Below are positions 21,724-31,519 of a DNA stretch of 64,000 nt, in pieces (position 1 is the first letter of the stretch; the number at the start of each line of letters is the position of its first letter). Both the position numbers and the translations under genes were made by a program. The notes below the pieces were generated by a model. It searched no databases. It worked only from the letters and a program-made list of their open reading frames with translations, and was not told the origin of the DNA. This stretch comes from Roseateles sp. GTDB lineage: Bacteria; Pseudomonadota; Gammaproteobacteria; Burkholderiales; Burkholderiaceae_C. The stretch lies in assembly GCA_019234295.1 (NCBI GenBank), contig JAFALK010000062.1, positions 1 through 64,000 on the forward strand, given 5' to 3'.

Positions 21724-21904
21724 CGTTGCCGCAGAACGACACGATGTTGTTACGGCTGGTGAAAGGCGTGAAGCAACTCGCCTTTTCAGCCATTGCATGA
21801 GGGTTGCTGCGTATATGCTTGTCGCCGTTGTGTTTTCCTCTCTGCCTGTAGTCGGAAAATAGCTGTGGTGACGGTATCTGCGCCGCAATGTCGATCGTTG
21901 TGAA

Positions 21905-21930
21905 GGGCGGCCCTCAAATGAGGGGCGCCC
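21905..21930 (+). promoter_or_regulatory. Strong hairpin in the fimV leader
   Basis: GGGCGGCCCTCA and TGAGGGGCGCCC are complementary over 12 positions with one mismatch. The stem ends about 14 nt before the first possible fimV start. It could affect translation or mark the end of an upstream transcript. The 21675-21943 gap also holds T/A-rich DNA around 21810-21860 that could carry the fimV promoter. Confidence 0.45.
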
Positions 21931-21943
21931 TGCTGCTCTGGGG

Positions 21944-24445
21944 GTGATCTTGAAGAACCAAACAAGCCTGCTCGGGCGCTTTGCCCGAACCCATGTGGCG
22001 GTGGCTACGGCGCTGACCTTGGGTGCCATCAGCACGTCCGCATGGGGCGTGGGTCTTGGCAAGCTGTCGGTGCAGTCGGCCCTCGGTGAAACGCTCAAGG
22101 CAGAGATTGAGATCACGAGCCTGAGTCCCGAGGAAGCCGGCACGCTCAAGGTGCGCGTGGCCCCGCCCGAGTCCTATCGCGCCACGGGCATCGACTACAA
22201 CCCCATCCTCACGAGCACGCAGGTGCAACTCACGCAGGTCAACGGTCGCACCGTGCTGCGTGTCAGCAGCGATCGCGCCGTCCAAGAGCCCTTCGTGGAC
22301 GTGATCCTCGAGGTCTCCTGGGCCAGTGGCCGTCTGGTGCGCGAATACACGCTGCTGTTCGATCCGCCGACGACACGCGCCCAGGCGCCTGAACCGACCG
22401 TGAGCACGGCACCCGCCATCAGCGCACCGGCGCCGGCACCGGCTGCGATTGCCGCGGCCCCGACGCCTGCTCCTGCACCGGCTCCGGCTGTCGCGATGGC
22501 GCCGGGCCCGCAGCGGCCTGTTCCTTCGCCGGCCCCGGCGGCCAGCCGCCCGGCTCCGAAGCCTGAACTCGCGCCCGCGCCCGCGCCGGTGGTGCCGCGC
22601 ACGCCGGCCGGTGAATACCAGGTCAAGCCCGGCGACTCGCTCTCCCGCATTGCCGGCAAGACCCAGGTACCCGGCGTCTCGCTGGACCAGATGCTGGTGG
22701 GGCTGTACCGGAGCAATCCGGACGCCTTCATCGATAACAACATGAACCTGCTCAAGGCGGGCAGCACGCTGCAGGTCCCGAGCAGCGAGCAGCTGACCAG
22801 TCTCACGACCGGCGAAGCGCGCCAGGTCATCCAGGCGCAGAGTGCGGACTTCAATACCTATCGCCAGCGCCTCGCAGGCTCTGCGCCGGCGCTCAAGCCG
22901 ACCGAGAGCGAGCGCCAGGCCAAGGGCCAGGTGCAGGCCGCCGTCGAGGAGAAAAAGGGCCCGAGCGCTGCCGCGCCCGACAAGCTCACGCTGTCCAAGG
23001 CGGCGAGTGCCTCGGCCGAGGCCAAGGCGTCCAAGGCCACCGAGAAAAAGGATTCCGCGACCCGCGTGGCCGAGCTCACTCGCAATGTCGAGGAACTCAA
23101 GAAGCTTTCCGAGGCGGCCAAGCCTGCACCCGCTGCCGCGCCCGCACCGGCCCCGAAGCCGGCCGTGGTGGCCGTGCCGGCGCCTGCGCCTGCGCTTGTG
23201 CCTTCGGTGGCAACACCGGCGCCTGAGCCCAAACCCGCCCTTGCCGCCAGCAAGCCTGCATCCAAGCCCGTCGTCGCTCGCCCAGCGGTCCAGCGCCCTG
23301 AGCCGGGCATCATGGACATGCTGTTTGAGAATCCGACCCTGCTCGGTGTCGGCGGTGTCGGCCTGCTTGGCTTGATCGGCTTCGGCGTCTATCGCCTTCG
23401 CAACCGCTCCAGCGGCAAGGCCGACACGGGTTTTCACGAAAGTCGCCTCGCACCCGACTCCTTCTTCGGTGCCACCGGCGGCCAACGCGTGGACACGCGC
23501 GACGCCACCTCGGCCTCGTCGATGAGCTATTCGCTGAGCCAGCTCGATGCCATCGGCGACGTGGACCCGGTCGCCGAGGCCGATGTCTACCTGGCCTACG
23601 GCCGAGACCTACAGGCCGAGGAGATCCTCAAGGAAGCGCTGCGCGCCAATCCCGAGCGCATGGCCATCCGGCTCAAGCTGCTGGAGGTCTACGCCAAGCG
23701 CCGCGATACGCGCGGCTTCGAACAGCTCGCATCCCAGCTCTACGCCGAGACCGGTGGTCAGGGCGAGGACTGGCCCAAGGCGCAGGAACTCGGGCGCGGC
23801 ATCGATCCCGACAATCCGCTCTACCAGCCCGGTGGCGCGCCCGCGTCTGCCGACGGTCCGCCGATGCGCGCCGAACCTATGGATGCCAGCACCATGCCTG
23901 CCACGGTCGCCGCCACGGGCGTGATGCAGACGGAGCCCATGCCTCTGCAGGCGGAGACGGGTCCTCTCTCGAACTTCGACCTCGATCTGGACCTGGGCGC
24001 ACCGCCTGCGGAATCAGCGCATGCGATGGCAGCCACGCAGGCCATGCACAGCTCGGTCGAGCATGCGCCCATGAAGATGGACTTCGATCTGTCCAATCCG
24101 GCAGAGCACATGGACCCGGATCTCAAGTTCGATCTTGACGAGCCCGCTGTCACTGCGACGCGGCCACCGGCTCCGGCTGACCACGATCTGGAATTCGATC
24201 TCGGCTCCGTCAACCTCGACCTGCCGGCTTCGCCCGCACCGGCCGCTGAAGCGGGTGCGCTGGCGCACGATTTCGAAGCAACCCATGCCGACGGAGATCC
24301 GCTGCAGCGCCAGATCGAACTGGCCGACGAGTTCCGCCAAATCGGCGACGTCGAAGGCGCCCGCGAGGTGCTTCAGGAAGTCGTCAGCAAGGCTTCCGGT
24401 GATCTGCTCAGGAAGGCCGAGACCATGCTCAAGAGCCTGGGCTGA
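21944..24445 (+). CDS. fimV: FimV/HubP-family polar protein
   Basis: FimV is an inner-membrane protein with a periplasmic LysM domain that organises the cell pole and type IV pili. The 833-residue product has a signal peptide-like start, the FimV N-domain (LGKLSVQSALGETLKAEIEI), a Pro/Ala-rich linker, a LysM module (GEYQVKPGDSLSRIAGKT, about 220-285), a second Ala/Pro/Lys-rich region, one membrane helix (LLGVGGVGLLGLIGFGVY, about 465-485), an acidic cytoplasmic stretch with TPR-like helices (LAYGRDLQAEEILKEAL) and the C-terminal FimV domain (IELADEFRQIGDVEGAREVL). The GTG at 21944 is used here; a TTG at 21950 has better spacing to GGGGGTG and may be the true start. It is followed by a strong terminator. 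Confidence 0.92.
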   Translation: MILKNQTSLLGRFARTHVAVATALTLGAISTSAWGVGLGKLSVQSALGETLKAEIEITSLSPEEAGTLKVRVAPPESYRATGIDYNPILTSTQVQLTQVNGRTVLRVSSDRAVQEPFVDVILEVSWASGRLVREYTLLFDPPTTRAQAPEPTVSTAPAISAPAPAPAAIAAAPTPAPAPAPAVAMAPGPQRPVPSPAPAASRPAPKPELAPAPAPVVPRTPAGEYQVKPGDSLSRIAGKTQVPGVSLDQMLVGLYRSNPDAFIDNNMNLLKAGSTLQVPSSEQLTSLTTGEARQVIQAQSADFNTYRQRLAGSAPALKPTESERQAKGQVQAAVEEKKGPSAAAPDKLTLSKAASASAEAKASKATEKKDSATRVAELTRNVEELKKLSEAAKPAPAAAPAPAPKPAVVAVPAPAPALVPSVATPAPEPKPALAASKPASKPVVARPAVQRPEPGIMDMLFENPTLLGVGGVGLLGLIGFGVYRLRNRSSGKADTGFHESRLAPDSFFGATGGQRVDTRDATSASSMSYSLSQLDAIGDVDPVAEADVYLAYGRDLQAEEILKEALRANPERMAIRLKLLEVYAKRRDTRGFEQLASQLYAETGGQGEDWPKAQELGRGIDPDNPLYQPGGAPASADGPPMRAEPMDASTMPATVAATGVMQTEPMPLQAETGPLSNFDLDLDLGAPPAESAHAMAATQAMHSSVEHAPMKMDFDLSNPAEHMDPDLKFDLDEPAVTATRPPAPADHDLEFDLGSVNLDLPASPAPAAEAGALAHDFEATHADGDPLQRQIELADEFRQIGDVEGAREVLQEVVSKASGDLLRKAETMLKSLG

Positions 24446-24467
24446 TCGGCGCAGATCGATAATCAAG

Positions 24468-24498
24468 GCGCCCGAGCTTCTCGGGCGCTTTTTCTTTT
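24468..24498 (+). terminator. Rho-independent terminator of fimV
   Basis: GCGCCCGAG, a 3-nt loop and CTCGGGCGC form a perfect 9-bp stem, followed by TTTTTCTTTT. It ends about 11 nt before the truA start, so its tail runs into the truA ribosome-binding region. Confidence 0.92.
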
Positions 24499-24509
24499 GC
24501 GGAGACGGA

Positions 24510-25292
24510 ATGCGCGTTGCGCTCGGTGTCAGTTATCGCGGCGAGGCCTACAAGGGTTGGCAGAGCCAGCCGGGCGGCGGCACGGTGCAGGACACGCTCG
24601 AAGCGGCCTTGAGCGAATTCGCCGCTCAGCCCATCCGCACGATCTGCGCGGGCCGCACCGACACCGGCGTGCACGGCCTGAACCAGGTCGTACATTTCGA
24701 CACGCCCGTCGATCGCGAGCCCTTTTCATGGGTGCGCGGCACGAATCGCTACCTACCGCGTGACATCGCCATCCAGTGGTGCGCGTTCCCCGGCGAGCGC
24801 TTCCATGCCCGCAATGACGCCCGGGGGCGCCGCTATGCCTACTTGCTGCTGGAATCGCCCGTGCGGCCGGCCATCGAGATGGGCGGTGTGGGCTGGGTGT
24901 TCAGGCCGCTCGACCTTGATGCCATGAAGGCGGCTGCGGTGCACCTGATCGGCCAGCATGATTTCTCCTCGTTCCGCTCCTCGGAGTGCCAGGCCGCCTC
25001 GCCCGTGAAACAGATGCGCCGCATCGAGATCAGCCGGCGCGGTGCGTACTGGCGCTTCGAGTTCGACGCCTCGGCCTTTCTGCATCACATGATCCGCAAC
25101 CTCATGGGCTGCCTGATCGCCATCGGCTCGGGCAACCAGAAGCCCGAATGGATGGTTGAAGTGCTGGCCGCCCGAAACCGCGACGCTGCGGCGCCGACCT
25201 TCGCCCCTGATGGCCTGTACTTCATGGGCCCGTACTACGATGTCGAACTGGGCCTGCCGGAGCACACGGCGGCCATGGACTGGTTGCCATGA
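24510..25292 (+). CDS. truA: tRNA pseudouridine(38-40) synthase
   Basis: TruA makes pseudouridine at positions 38-40 of the tRNA anticodon arm. The 260-residue protein starts MRVALGVSYRGEAYKGWQ and carries the catalytic Asp in CAGRTDTGVHG. FHARNDARGRRYAY and FEFDASAFLHHMIRNLMG are further family motifs. A GGAGACGG site lies just after the fimV terminator. It overlaps trpF by 4 bp, so it is the head of the truA-trpFBA unit, whose promoter must overlap fimV or rely on read-through. Confidence 0.97.
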   Translation: MRVALGVSYRGEAYKGWQSQPGGGTVQDTLEAALSEFAAQPIRTICAGRTDTGVHGLNQVVHFDTPVDREPFSWVRGTNRYLPRDIAIQWCAFPGERFHARNDARGRRYAYLLLESPVRPAIEMGGVGWVFRPLDLDAMKAAAVHLIGQHDFSSFRSSECQAASPVKQMRRIEISRRGAYWRFEFDASAFLHHMIRNLMGCLIAIGSGNQKPEWMVEVLAARNRDAAAPTFAPDGLYFMGPYYDVELGLPEHTAAMDWLP

Positions 25293-25918
25293 CTCGAATC
25301 AAGATCTGCGGCCTGACGCGCGAGGCCGATGTGGATGCGGCCGTTGCGGCCGGCGCGGACGCCGTCGGCTTCGTCTTCTACGCCAAGAGCCCGCGCTACG
25401 TGTCGCCGCGGCGTGCGGCCGAACTGGCGGCCCGCCTGCCGCCTTTCGTCACGCCGGTGGGTCTGTTCGTCAATGCGGGCGACGCGGAGCTGGCCGCAGC
25501 GCTTGAAGCGCTACCGAACATGCTCGTGCAATTCCACGGCGACGAAACGCCAGCGCAATGCGCGCGCATCCGGCGCCCCTTCCTGCGCGCCGCCCGCATG
25601 GAGCTAGGCTTCGATTTGCTAGACTTCGCGCATCAGTTTTCAGAGGCCCAGGCCATCTTGCTCGACGCGCATGTCGAGGGGTATGGCGGGGGTGGAAAGG
25701 TCTTCGATTGGTCACTCATTCCTCACGACGTGTCCCGTCCAGTCGTTTTGTCTGGTGGGTTGCATGCCGGAAATGTGATGACTGGCGTGCGTCAGCTGCG
25801 GCCCTGGGCCGTTGACGTGAGTTCTGGCGTCGAGACTGCCAAGGGCATCAAGGACGCCAGCCTGATTCAGCAGTTCTGTGCGGCCGTGCGCGCCGCAGAT
25901 GCAGAACTGAACGCTTGA
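25289..25918 (+). CDS. trpF: Phosphoribosylanthranilate isomerase
   Basis: TrpF performs the Amadori rearrangement of phosphoribosylanthranilate in tryptophan synthesis. The 209-residue TIM barrel starts [11 protein letters not shown] with the catalytic Cys. It has [18 protein letters not shown] and the phosphate-binding end [10 protein letters not shown] and VDVSSGVET, and the general acid Asp in LLDAH. ATGA overlap with truA. Confidence 0.97.
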   Translation: MTRIKICGLTREADVDAAVAAGADAVGFVFYAKSPRYVSPRRAAELAARLPPFVTPVGLFVNAGDAELAAALEALPNMLVQFHGDETPAQCARIRRPFLRAARMELGFDLLDFAHQFSEAQAILLDAHVEGYGGGGKVFDWSLIPHDVSRPVVLSGGLHAGNVMTGVRQLRPWAVDVSSGVETAKGIKDASLIQQFCAAVRAADAELNA

Positions 25919-25931
25919 GAAGACACCCATC

Positions 25932-27179
25932 ATGGACAGTTACCAGCAGCCCGATGCCCGAGGGCATTTCGGCATCTACGGCGGCCGCTTCGTGGCCGAG
26001 ACCCTGGTCCACGCGCTCGATGAGCTCGAGGCCGCCTACGCCCACTACAGCCAGGATCCCGAATTTCAGCGCGAGTTCGCGCACGAGCTGGCGCACTTCG
26101 TCGGTCGCCCCAGTCCCATCTATCACGCCGACCGCCTCTCGCGCGAACTTGGTGGCGCGCAGATCTACCTGAAGCGCGAGGACCTGAACCACACGGGCGC
26201 TCACAAGGTCAACAACACCATCGGCCAGGCTCTGCTGGCCCGGCGCATGGGCAAGAAGCGCGTGATCGCCGAGACCGGCGCCGGCCAGCACGGCGTGGCC
26301 ACGGCCACGATCTGCGCGCGCTACGGCATGGAATGCGTGGTCTACATGGGCAGCGAGGACGTCAAGCGCCAGTCGCCCAACGTCTACCGCATGAACCTGC
26401 TTGGCGCCCGCGTGGTGCCGGTGGAAAGCGGCAGCAAGACGCTGAAGGACGCGCTCAACGAGGCCATGCGCGACTGGGTCACGAACATCGAGTCGACCTT
26501 CTACATCATCGGCACCGTGGCTGGCCCATCGCCCTATCCGCGCATGGTGCGGGACTTCCAGCGCATCATTGGTGACGAATGCATTGCCCAGATGCCGCCG
26601 CTGGCCGGCCGCCAGCCCGATGCGGTCGTGGCCTGCGTGGGTGGCGGATCGAATGCCATCGGGATCTTCTATCCCTATATCTGCCACAAGAACGTGCGAC
26701 TGATCGGCGTGGAGGCCGAAGGGCAAGGGATCGCCTCGGGCAAGCATGCGGCTACGCTGTCGGCGGGCAGTCCCGGCGTCCTGCACGGCAACCGCACCTA
26801 TCTGCTGCAGGATGCCGACGGGCAGATCATCGAGACGCATTCGATCTCCGCCGGACTGGACTATCCCGGCGTCGGCCCGGAGCATGCCTACCTCAAGGAC
26901 ATCGGCCGCGCCGAATACGTGGGTATCACGGACAAGGAGGCGCTCGAAGCCTTTCACCGCCTGTGCCGGACCGAGGGCATCATTCCCGCGCTGGAATCGA
27001 GCCATGCCGTGGCCCACGCGATGAAGATTGCGCCGACGATGAAGCCGGACCAGATCCTGCTCGTCAACCTCTCGGGCCGGGGCGACAAGGACATCGGAAC
27101 CGTGGCCGACCTGTCGGGGGCCAAGGTCTACGACCAGCCTTCCCAGGCGGGCCACACCGTGAAGGGAGGTGCGCTGTGA
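25932..27179 (+). CDS. trpB: Tryptophan synthase beta chain
   Basis: TrpB condenses indole with serine using PLP. The 415-residue chain has the PLP Lys in [11 protein letters not shown] (K92), [14 protein letters not shown], the phosphate loop VGGGSNAIG and the C-terminal LSGRGDKD. The length is normal. It lies 13 nt after trpF with an A-G-rich start region, and overlaps trpA by 4 bp, so alpha and beta chains are made together. Confidence 0.98.
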   Translation: MDSYQQPDARGHFGIYGGRFVAETLVHALDELEAAYAHYSQDPEFQREFAHELAHFVGRPSPIYHADRLSRELGGAQIYLKREDLNHTGAHKVNNTIGQALLARRMGKKRVIAETGAGQHGVATATICARYGMECVVYMGSEDVKRQSPNVYRMNLLGARVVPVESGSKTLKDALNEAMRDWVTNIESTFYIIGTVAGPSPYPRMVRDFQRIIGDECIAQMPPLAGRQPDAVVACVGGGSNAIGIFYPYICHKNVRLIGVEAEGQGIASGKHAATLSAGSPGVLHGNRTYLLQDADGQIIETHSISAGLDYPGVGPEHAYLKDIGRAEYVGITDKEALEAFHRLCRTEGIIPALESSHAVAHAMKIAPTMKPDQILLVNLSGRGDKDIGTVADLSGAKVYDQPSQAGHTVKGGAL

Positions 27180-27973
27180 GCCGCATCGCCACCACCTTCT
27201 CTGCGCTGAAACGCCAGGGGCGCAAGGCCCTGATCCCCTTCGTGACGGCCGGCGATCCGCATCCCGGGGCCACGGTCGCCCTGATGCTCTCCATGGCCGA
27301 GGCCGGGGCCGACGTGATCGAACTCGGCGTGCCCTTCTCCGACCCCATGGCCGACGGCCCCGTCATCCAGCGCGCCGGCGAACGGGCACTCAAGCACGGC
27401 ATCGGCATGCGGCAGGTGCTGGCCTATGTGCGGAGCTTCCGCGAGAAAAATGCGACGACGCCCGTGGTGCTCATGGGCTATGCCAACCCCATCGAGCGCT
27501 ACGGCCAGCAGGCCTTCGTGCAGGACGCGAAGGCGGCCGGCGTGGACGGCGTACTTGTGGTGGACTATCCCCCCGAGGAGTGCGAGGACTTCGCCGTCGC
27601 CATGCGCGCGGCCGACCTTGATCCTATCTTCCTGCTGGCGCCGACCTCGACCGAGGAGCGCATGGCCCAGATCGGCAAGCTTGCGACCGGCTATGTCTAC
27701 TACGTCTCGCTCAAGGGTGTGACGGGCGCAGGCCACCTGAACACGGAGACCGTGGCCCAAGCCGTGCCACGCATCCGCCGCCACGTGAGCGTGCCGGTGG
27801 GCGTGGGTTTTGGCATCCGGGACGGCGCCACCGCCCGCGCCGTGGCTGATGTTTCGGACGCCGTCGTCATCGGCTCCAAGCTCGTCGAATTGCTCGAGGC
27901 GCAGTCAATGGATAATGTCCCATCCGCTGGTGCGGCCTTCATCCACGAGATCAGGCAAGCACTTGACGCTTGA
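27176..27973 (+). CDS. trpA: Tryptophan synthase alpha chain
   Basis: TrpA cleaves indoleglycerol phosphate to indole, which passes by tunnel to TrpB. The 265-residue barrel has [11 protein letters not shown], the catalytic Glu and Asp in [16 protein letters not shown], and the phosphate loop GVGFGIRDG. The start is GTG at 27176, overlapping the trpB stop, with GGGAGGTG upstream. Confidence 0.97.
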   Translation: MSRIATTFSALKRQGRKALIPFVTAGDPHPGATVALMLSMAEAGADVIELGVPFSDPMADGPVIQRAGERALKHGIGMRQVLAYVRSFREKNATTPVVLMGYANPIERYGQQAFVQDAKAAGVDGVLVVDYPPEECEDFAVAMRAADLDPIFLLAPTSTEERMAQIGKLATGYVYYVSLKGVTGAGHLNTETVAQAVPRIRRHVSVPVGVGFGIRDGATARAVADVSDAVVIGSKLVELLEAQSMDNVPSAGAAFIHEIRQALDA

Positions 27974-27998
27974 ACAGCAAGTTAGAGGAGAGTCCGCA

Positions 27999-28871
27999 AT
28001 GAGTTGGCTCGAGAAGCTTTTACCGCCCAAGATCCAGCAACAAGATCCGGGTGAGCGCCGCACGGTGCCCGAGGGCCTGTGGATCAAGTGCCCATCCTGC
28101 GAGACGGTGCTCTACAAGACCGACCTGGAGAGCAATGCCAACGTCTGCCCCAAGTGCAGCCACCACCATCGCATCGGCGCCCGCGCCCGGCTGGATCATT
28201 TCCTGGACGGCGAGGGCCGCTACGAGATCGGCCAGGAGGTGCTGCCGGTCGATGCTCTGAAGTTCAAGGACAGCAAGAAGTACCCGGATCGCCTCAAGGA
28301 AGCGCTGGAATCCACCGGCGAGACCGATGCGCTGATCGTATTGGGCGGCGCGGTGATGAGCGTGCCCGTGGTGGTGGCCTGCTTCGAGTTCGACTTCATG
28401 GGCGGCTCCATGGGCTCCGTCGTCGGCGAGCGCTTCGTGCGCGGCGTTGAGACCGCCATCGAGCAGAAGGTGCCCTTCATCTGCTTCACCGCCACCGGCG
28501 GCGCGCGCATGCAAGAGGGCCTGCTCTCGCTGATGCAGATGGCCAAGTGCAATGCGGCGCTGACGCAGCTGGCCAAGGCCAAGCTGCCCTACATCAGCGT
28601 GCTGACCGACCCGACCATGGGCGGCGTTTCGGCCAGCTTCGCCTTCGTGGGTGACGTGGTCATCGCCGAGCCCAAAGCCCTGATCGGCTTTGCCGGCCCG
28701 CGCGTGATCGAGAACACCGTGCGCGAAAAGCTGCCCCCGGGCTTCCAGCGTGCCGAGTTCCTGCTCGAGAAGGGTGCTGTGGACATGATCGTGGACCGCC
28801 GCGAACTTCGCGAGACCATTGCCCGCCAACTGGCCATGCTGCAGCGCCAGAGCTCGGACGCAGTAGCCTGA
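27999..28871 (+). CDS. accD: Acetyl-CoA carboxylase carboxyltransferase subunit beta
   Basis: AccD with AccA transfers the carboxyl group from biotin to acetyl-CoA, starting fatty acid synthesis. The 290-residue protein has the N-terminal four-Cys zinc ribbon (CPSC and CPKC, about residues 31-53), then the crotonase fold with [26 protein letters not shown] and [13 protein letters not shown] strong AGAGGAGAG site precedes the ATG. It lies 25 nt after trpA. Confidence 0.97.
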   Translation: MSWLEKLLPPKIQQQDPGERRTVPEGLWIKCPSCETVLYKTDLESNANVCPKCSHHHRIGARARLDHFLDGEGRYEIGQEVLPVDALKFKDSKKYPDRLKEALESTGETDALIVLGGAVMSVPVVVACFEFDFMGGSMGSVVGERFVRGVETAIEQKVPFICFTATGGARMQEGLLSLMQMAKCNAALTQLAKAKLPYISVLTDPTMGGVSASFAFVGDVVIAEPKALIGFAGPRVIENTVREKLPPGFQRAEFLLEKGAVDMIVDRRELRETIARQLAMLQRQSSDAVA

Positions 28872-28892
28872 ATTCCTAACGCTTGAATCAGC

Positions 28893-28926
28893 GGCCAGGC
28901 CTTCGCAGGTCTGGCCGTCTTTGTTT
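28893..28926 (+). terminator. Probable terminator after accD
   Basis: GGCCAGGCCT, a TCGC loop and AGGTCTGGCC form a 10-bp stem with one G-T pair, followed by GTCTTTGTTT. The weak T-tract runs directly into the folC start, so partial read-through is likely. Confidence 0.65.
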
Positions 28927-30207
28927 ATGACGCTCGACGACTGGCTCGCTCATTGCGAGCAGCTCCATCCCAAAGAGATCGACATGACCCTCGCGCGCGT
29001 AAACGCTATGCGCGAGCGGCTCGGCTTGAAGTTCGAGGCCCCGGTGGTGATGGTGGCTGGCACCAACGGCAAGGGATCGACCTGCGCCATGCTGGAGTCC
29101 ATCGCCCTGCGCGCCGGGTACCGGGTGGGCCTGTACATCAAGCCGCATCTGGTGCACTTTCAGGAGCGCTGCCGCGTGGGTGGCGAGCCGGTGACTGCGG
29201 AGTCGCTGATCGAGCATTTCGAGGCCGTTGAAGCCGCGCGCGGTGAGGTCGCGCTGACCTATTTCGAATTCACGACCTTGGCCATCATGCGCCGGCTCGC
29301 GGCGCAAGCGCTGGACCTCGTGATCCTGGAAGTGGGCCTTGGTGGGCGCCTCGACGCCGTCAACTGCATCGATGCCGACTGTGCCGTGATCACGAGCATC
29401 GACCTGGACCACACCGAGTATCTCGGCCCCGACCGCGAGTCCGTTGGGCGCGAGAAGGCGCACATCATGCGCGCGGGCAGGGCGGTCGTGTGCAGCGATC
29501 CCGTGCCGCCGGCCTCCATTGCTGCGCATGCGCAAAGCATCGGTGCCGATCTGCGCCAGCTCGGCCGCGACTTTACCTATGGTGGCGACCGCCAGCAATG
29601 GCAATGGTCGGGCCGTTCGCGGCGCTTTTCGGGCTTGGCCTACCCGGCGCTGCGCGGTGTCAATCAGTTGCTCAACGCCGCCGGCGTGCTCGCAGTGTTC
29701 GAGGCGTTGTATGAGCGACTCCCCATCAGCGCGCAGGCGGTGCGAACCGGCCTTGCCATGGTCGAACTGCCGGGGCGCTTTCAGGTCGTGCCGGGGCAAC
29801 CTGCCCTGGTGCTCGACGTGGCGCACAACCCTCATGCGGTGGCCGCACTGGCCCAGAACCTGGACCAGATGGGGTTCTTCCCGCGCACCCACGTGGTGTT
29901 CGGCGCAATGGCGGACAAGGACCTGGGCGAGATCTTCAAGAGGATGGCGCCGCTGGTGGACAGCTGGCATTTTTGCGACCTTCCTTTGCCGCGCGCGGCC
30001 AAGGCCGCGGACTTGATGGCGAGGTTCGAGACTGGCGGGTTTGAGTCGCCCAAGGGCACCGCGCTGTACACCCATGCCACGCCGATGGACGCGCTGGGTG
30101 CAGCGGCGAAGGCAGCCGACCCCGCTGATAGAATTTTGGTCTTCGGTTCCTTCTACACGGTGGGCGGTGTGCTTGCGAACGGCACCCCGCGCCTGAGCCG
30201 GTCCTGA
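28927..30207 (+). CDS. folC: Dihydrofolate synthase / folylpolyglutamate synthase
   Basis: FolC adds glutamate to dihydropteroate and then to folates. The 426-residue Mur-ligase-type enzyme has the P-loop VVMVAGTNGKGSTCAML, YIKPHLVHFQERCRVGG, ILEVGLGGRLDAVN, SIDLDHTEYLG and the C-terminal LDVAHNPHA. ATG 28927 is preferred to a TTG two codons upstream; both lack a good ribosome-binding site because the accD terminator sits there. Confidence 0.95.
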   Translation: MTLDDWLAHCEQLHPKEIDMTLARVNAMRERLGLKFEAPVVMVAGTNGKGSTCAMLESIALRAGYRVGLYIKPHLVHFQERCRVGGEPVTAESLIEHFEAVEAARGEVALTYFEFTTLAIMRRLAAQALDLVILEVGLGGRLDAVNCIDADCAVITSIDLDHTEYLGPDRESVGREKAHIMRAGRAVVCSDPVPPASIAAHAQSIGADLRQLGRDFTYGGDRQQWQWSGRSRRFSGLAYPALRGVNQLLNAAGVLAVFEALYERLPISAQAVRTGLAMVELPGRFQVVPGQPALVLDVAHNPHAVAALAQNLDQMGFFPRTHVVFGAMADKDLGEIFKRMAPLVDSWHFCDLPLPRAAKAADLMARFETGGFESPKGTALYTHATPMDALGAAAKAADPADRILVFGSFYTVGGVLANGTPRLSRS

Positions 30208-30244
30208 CCGGTTCCAGCAGCCCCCCGAACACCCCTGCAGCTCC

Positions 30245-31012
30245 ATGGGTCTCAGCTCCTTCTTCAAGCGCGGCGACAAGTCTCCGGCAGCCAAGCCCGT
30301 CAATGACTCGCAGGATGCCGTGCAGCACCTGCGCGTGCGTGCGCGGCGGCGCCTGATCGGTGCCGCGGTCCTCGTGGCCGTGGGCGTGGTGGGTTTCCCG
30401 CTGCTGTTCGAGACGCAGCCGCGCCCGATCCCCGTGGACCTGCCTATCGACATCCCGCGCAAGGAAGCGGCACCTGCGCTGGTCGTGCCAGCGCCACTGG
30501 CGCAGGCCTCGGTTCCCGTGATTGCGAATCCGCCTGCGCAGGCCGTCGAACAAGAAGTGATCGAGGGCACCGAGAAGATCACGCAGACGCAGGGCAAGCC
30601 CGTGGACAAGCCGGCTGAGAAGGCTCTGGACAAGACTGCCGACACACCTACGGAGAAGGTGCCGGACAAGCCGATCGAGAAAGCCAAGCCCGCGGTGCCC
30701 GCTCGCAACGAGGCTGCGCGTGTCCAGGCCATTCTCGAAGGCAAGAACGTGGACAAGCCCGCCTCGTCTGTCGCGGCGGACAAATCGCGCTTCATCGTCC
30801 AGGTGGGTGCTTTTGCAGACACCTCCTCGGCCCAGGAGGCGCGTATGAAGGTCGAGAGGGTGGGCTTGAAGACCTACACGCAAGCCGTGGACACGCCCGG
30901 CGGTCGCCGCATTCGGGTTCGCGTGGGCCCCTTCACAGATCGCGCCGAAGCGGACAAAGTTGTTGCCAAGCTGCGCGGCACAGGCCTCTCCACGGCCGTG
31001 CTGACGCTCTAG
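30245..31012 (+). CDS. SPOR-domain membrane protein (DedD-like)
   Basis: The 255-residue protein has a short cytoplasmic N-terminus, one membrane helix (about 38-57, RLIGAAVLVAVGVVGFPLLF), a Pro/Lys/Ala-rich spacer with repeated DKP/EK units, and a C-terminal SPOR domain (FIVQVGAFADTSSAQEARMKVE through VRVGPFTDRAEADKVVAKLR). SPOR domains bind denuded glycan strands at the septum, so a role in division is likely. Its place between folC and cvpA matches dedD in other proteobacteria. Confidence 0.92.
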   Translation: MGLSSFFKRGDKSPAAKPVNDSQDAVQHLRVRARRRLIGAAVLVAVGVVGFPLLFETQPRPIPVDLPIDIPRKEAAPALVVPAPLAQASVPVIANPPAQAVEQEVIEGTEKITQTQGKPVDKPAEKALDKTADTPTEKVPDKPIEKAKPAVPARNEAARVQAILEGKNVDKPASSVAADKSRFIVQVGAFADTSSAQEARMKVERVGLKTYTQAVDTPGGRRIRVRVGPFTDRAEADKVVAKLRGTGLSTAVLTL

Positions 31013-31016
31013 GGCC

Positions 31017-31508
31017 ATGGAAATCTCCTGGGTCGATCTCGCGCTGGCCGGCGTCCTGCTGGTCTCGATGTTCGTGGGCGTGGCGCGCGGACTGACCTAT
31101 GAGCTGCTGTCGCTGGCCGGCTGGATAGTGGCGTATTTCGGCTGCTCCTACCTGGCTCCGGTGCTGCTCGGCTTCATGCCCGAAGGCCGGTTTGGCCAAG
31201 TGCCCGCGCAGATGGGAGCGCTGGTTGCGAGCTTTGTCATCATTCTGGTCGTCTGGGGCATCGGCGCGCGCTTGGTGCGTCTGCTGATCCAGGCCACGCC
31301 GCTGTCGCTGATCGATCGCCTGTTCGGGGCGGTGTTCGGCTTGGTGCGGGGCGTGCTGGCCTGCATGCTGCTGGTTTTGGTTCTCAGCATGACACCGGTG
31401 TCCAAGTCGCCGACCTGGCAAGCATCCAGCGCGGTGCCCTGGATCGAGACCATGCTGACCGATATTCATGTCGTGCTTCCCGAAGGCGTGACCAAAGTTT
31501 TCTCTTAA
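31017..31508 (+). CDS. cvpA: CvpA family membrane protein
   Basis: The 163-residue protein has four predicted membrane helices: about 7-25, 30-50, 65-85 and 102-122. It starts MEISWVDLALAGVLLVSMFVGVARG, the usual CvpA opening. CvpA is linked to colicin V export and envelope homeostasis, and lies upstream of purF in many proteobacteria, as here. Its start is 4 nt after the SPOR gene. Confidence 0.93.
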   Translation: MEISWVDLALAGVLLVSMFVGVARGLTYELLSLAGWIVAYFGCSYLAPVLLGFMPEGRFGQVPAQMGALVASFVIILVVWGIGARLVRLLIQATPLSLIDRLFGAVFGLVRGVLACMLLVLVLSMTPVSKSPTWQASSAVPWIETMLTDIHVVLPEGVTKVFS

Positions 31509-31519
31509 GGATTTGCCTC

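Noticed and set aside
24129..24510. Longer truA start upstream within fimV
   Set aside because: The frame crosses the fimV terminator and does not match the TruA N-terminus; ATG 24510 has a ribosome-binding site.
28888..30822. 644-residue minus-strand frame across folC and the SPOR gene
   Set aside because: It spans two clear genes on the other strand and has no domain pattern.
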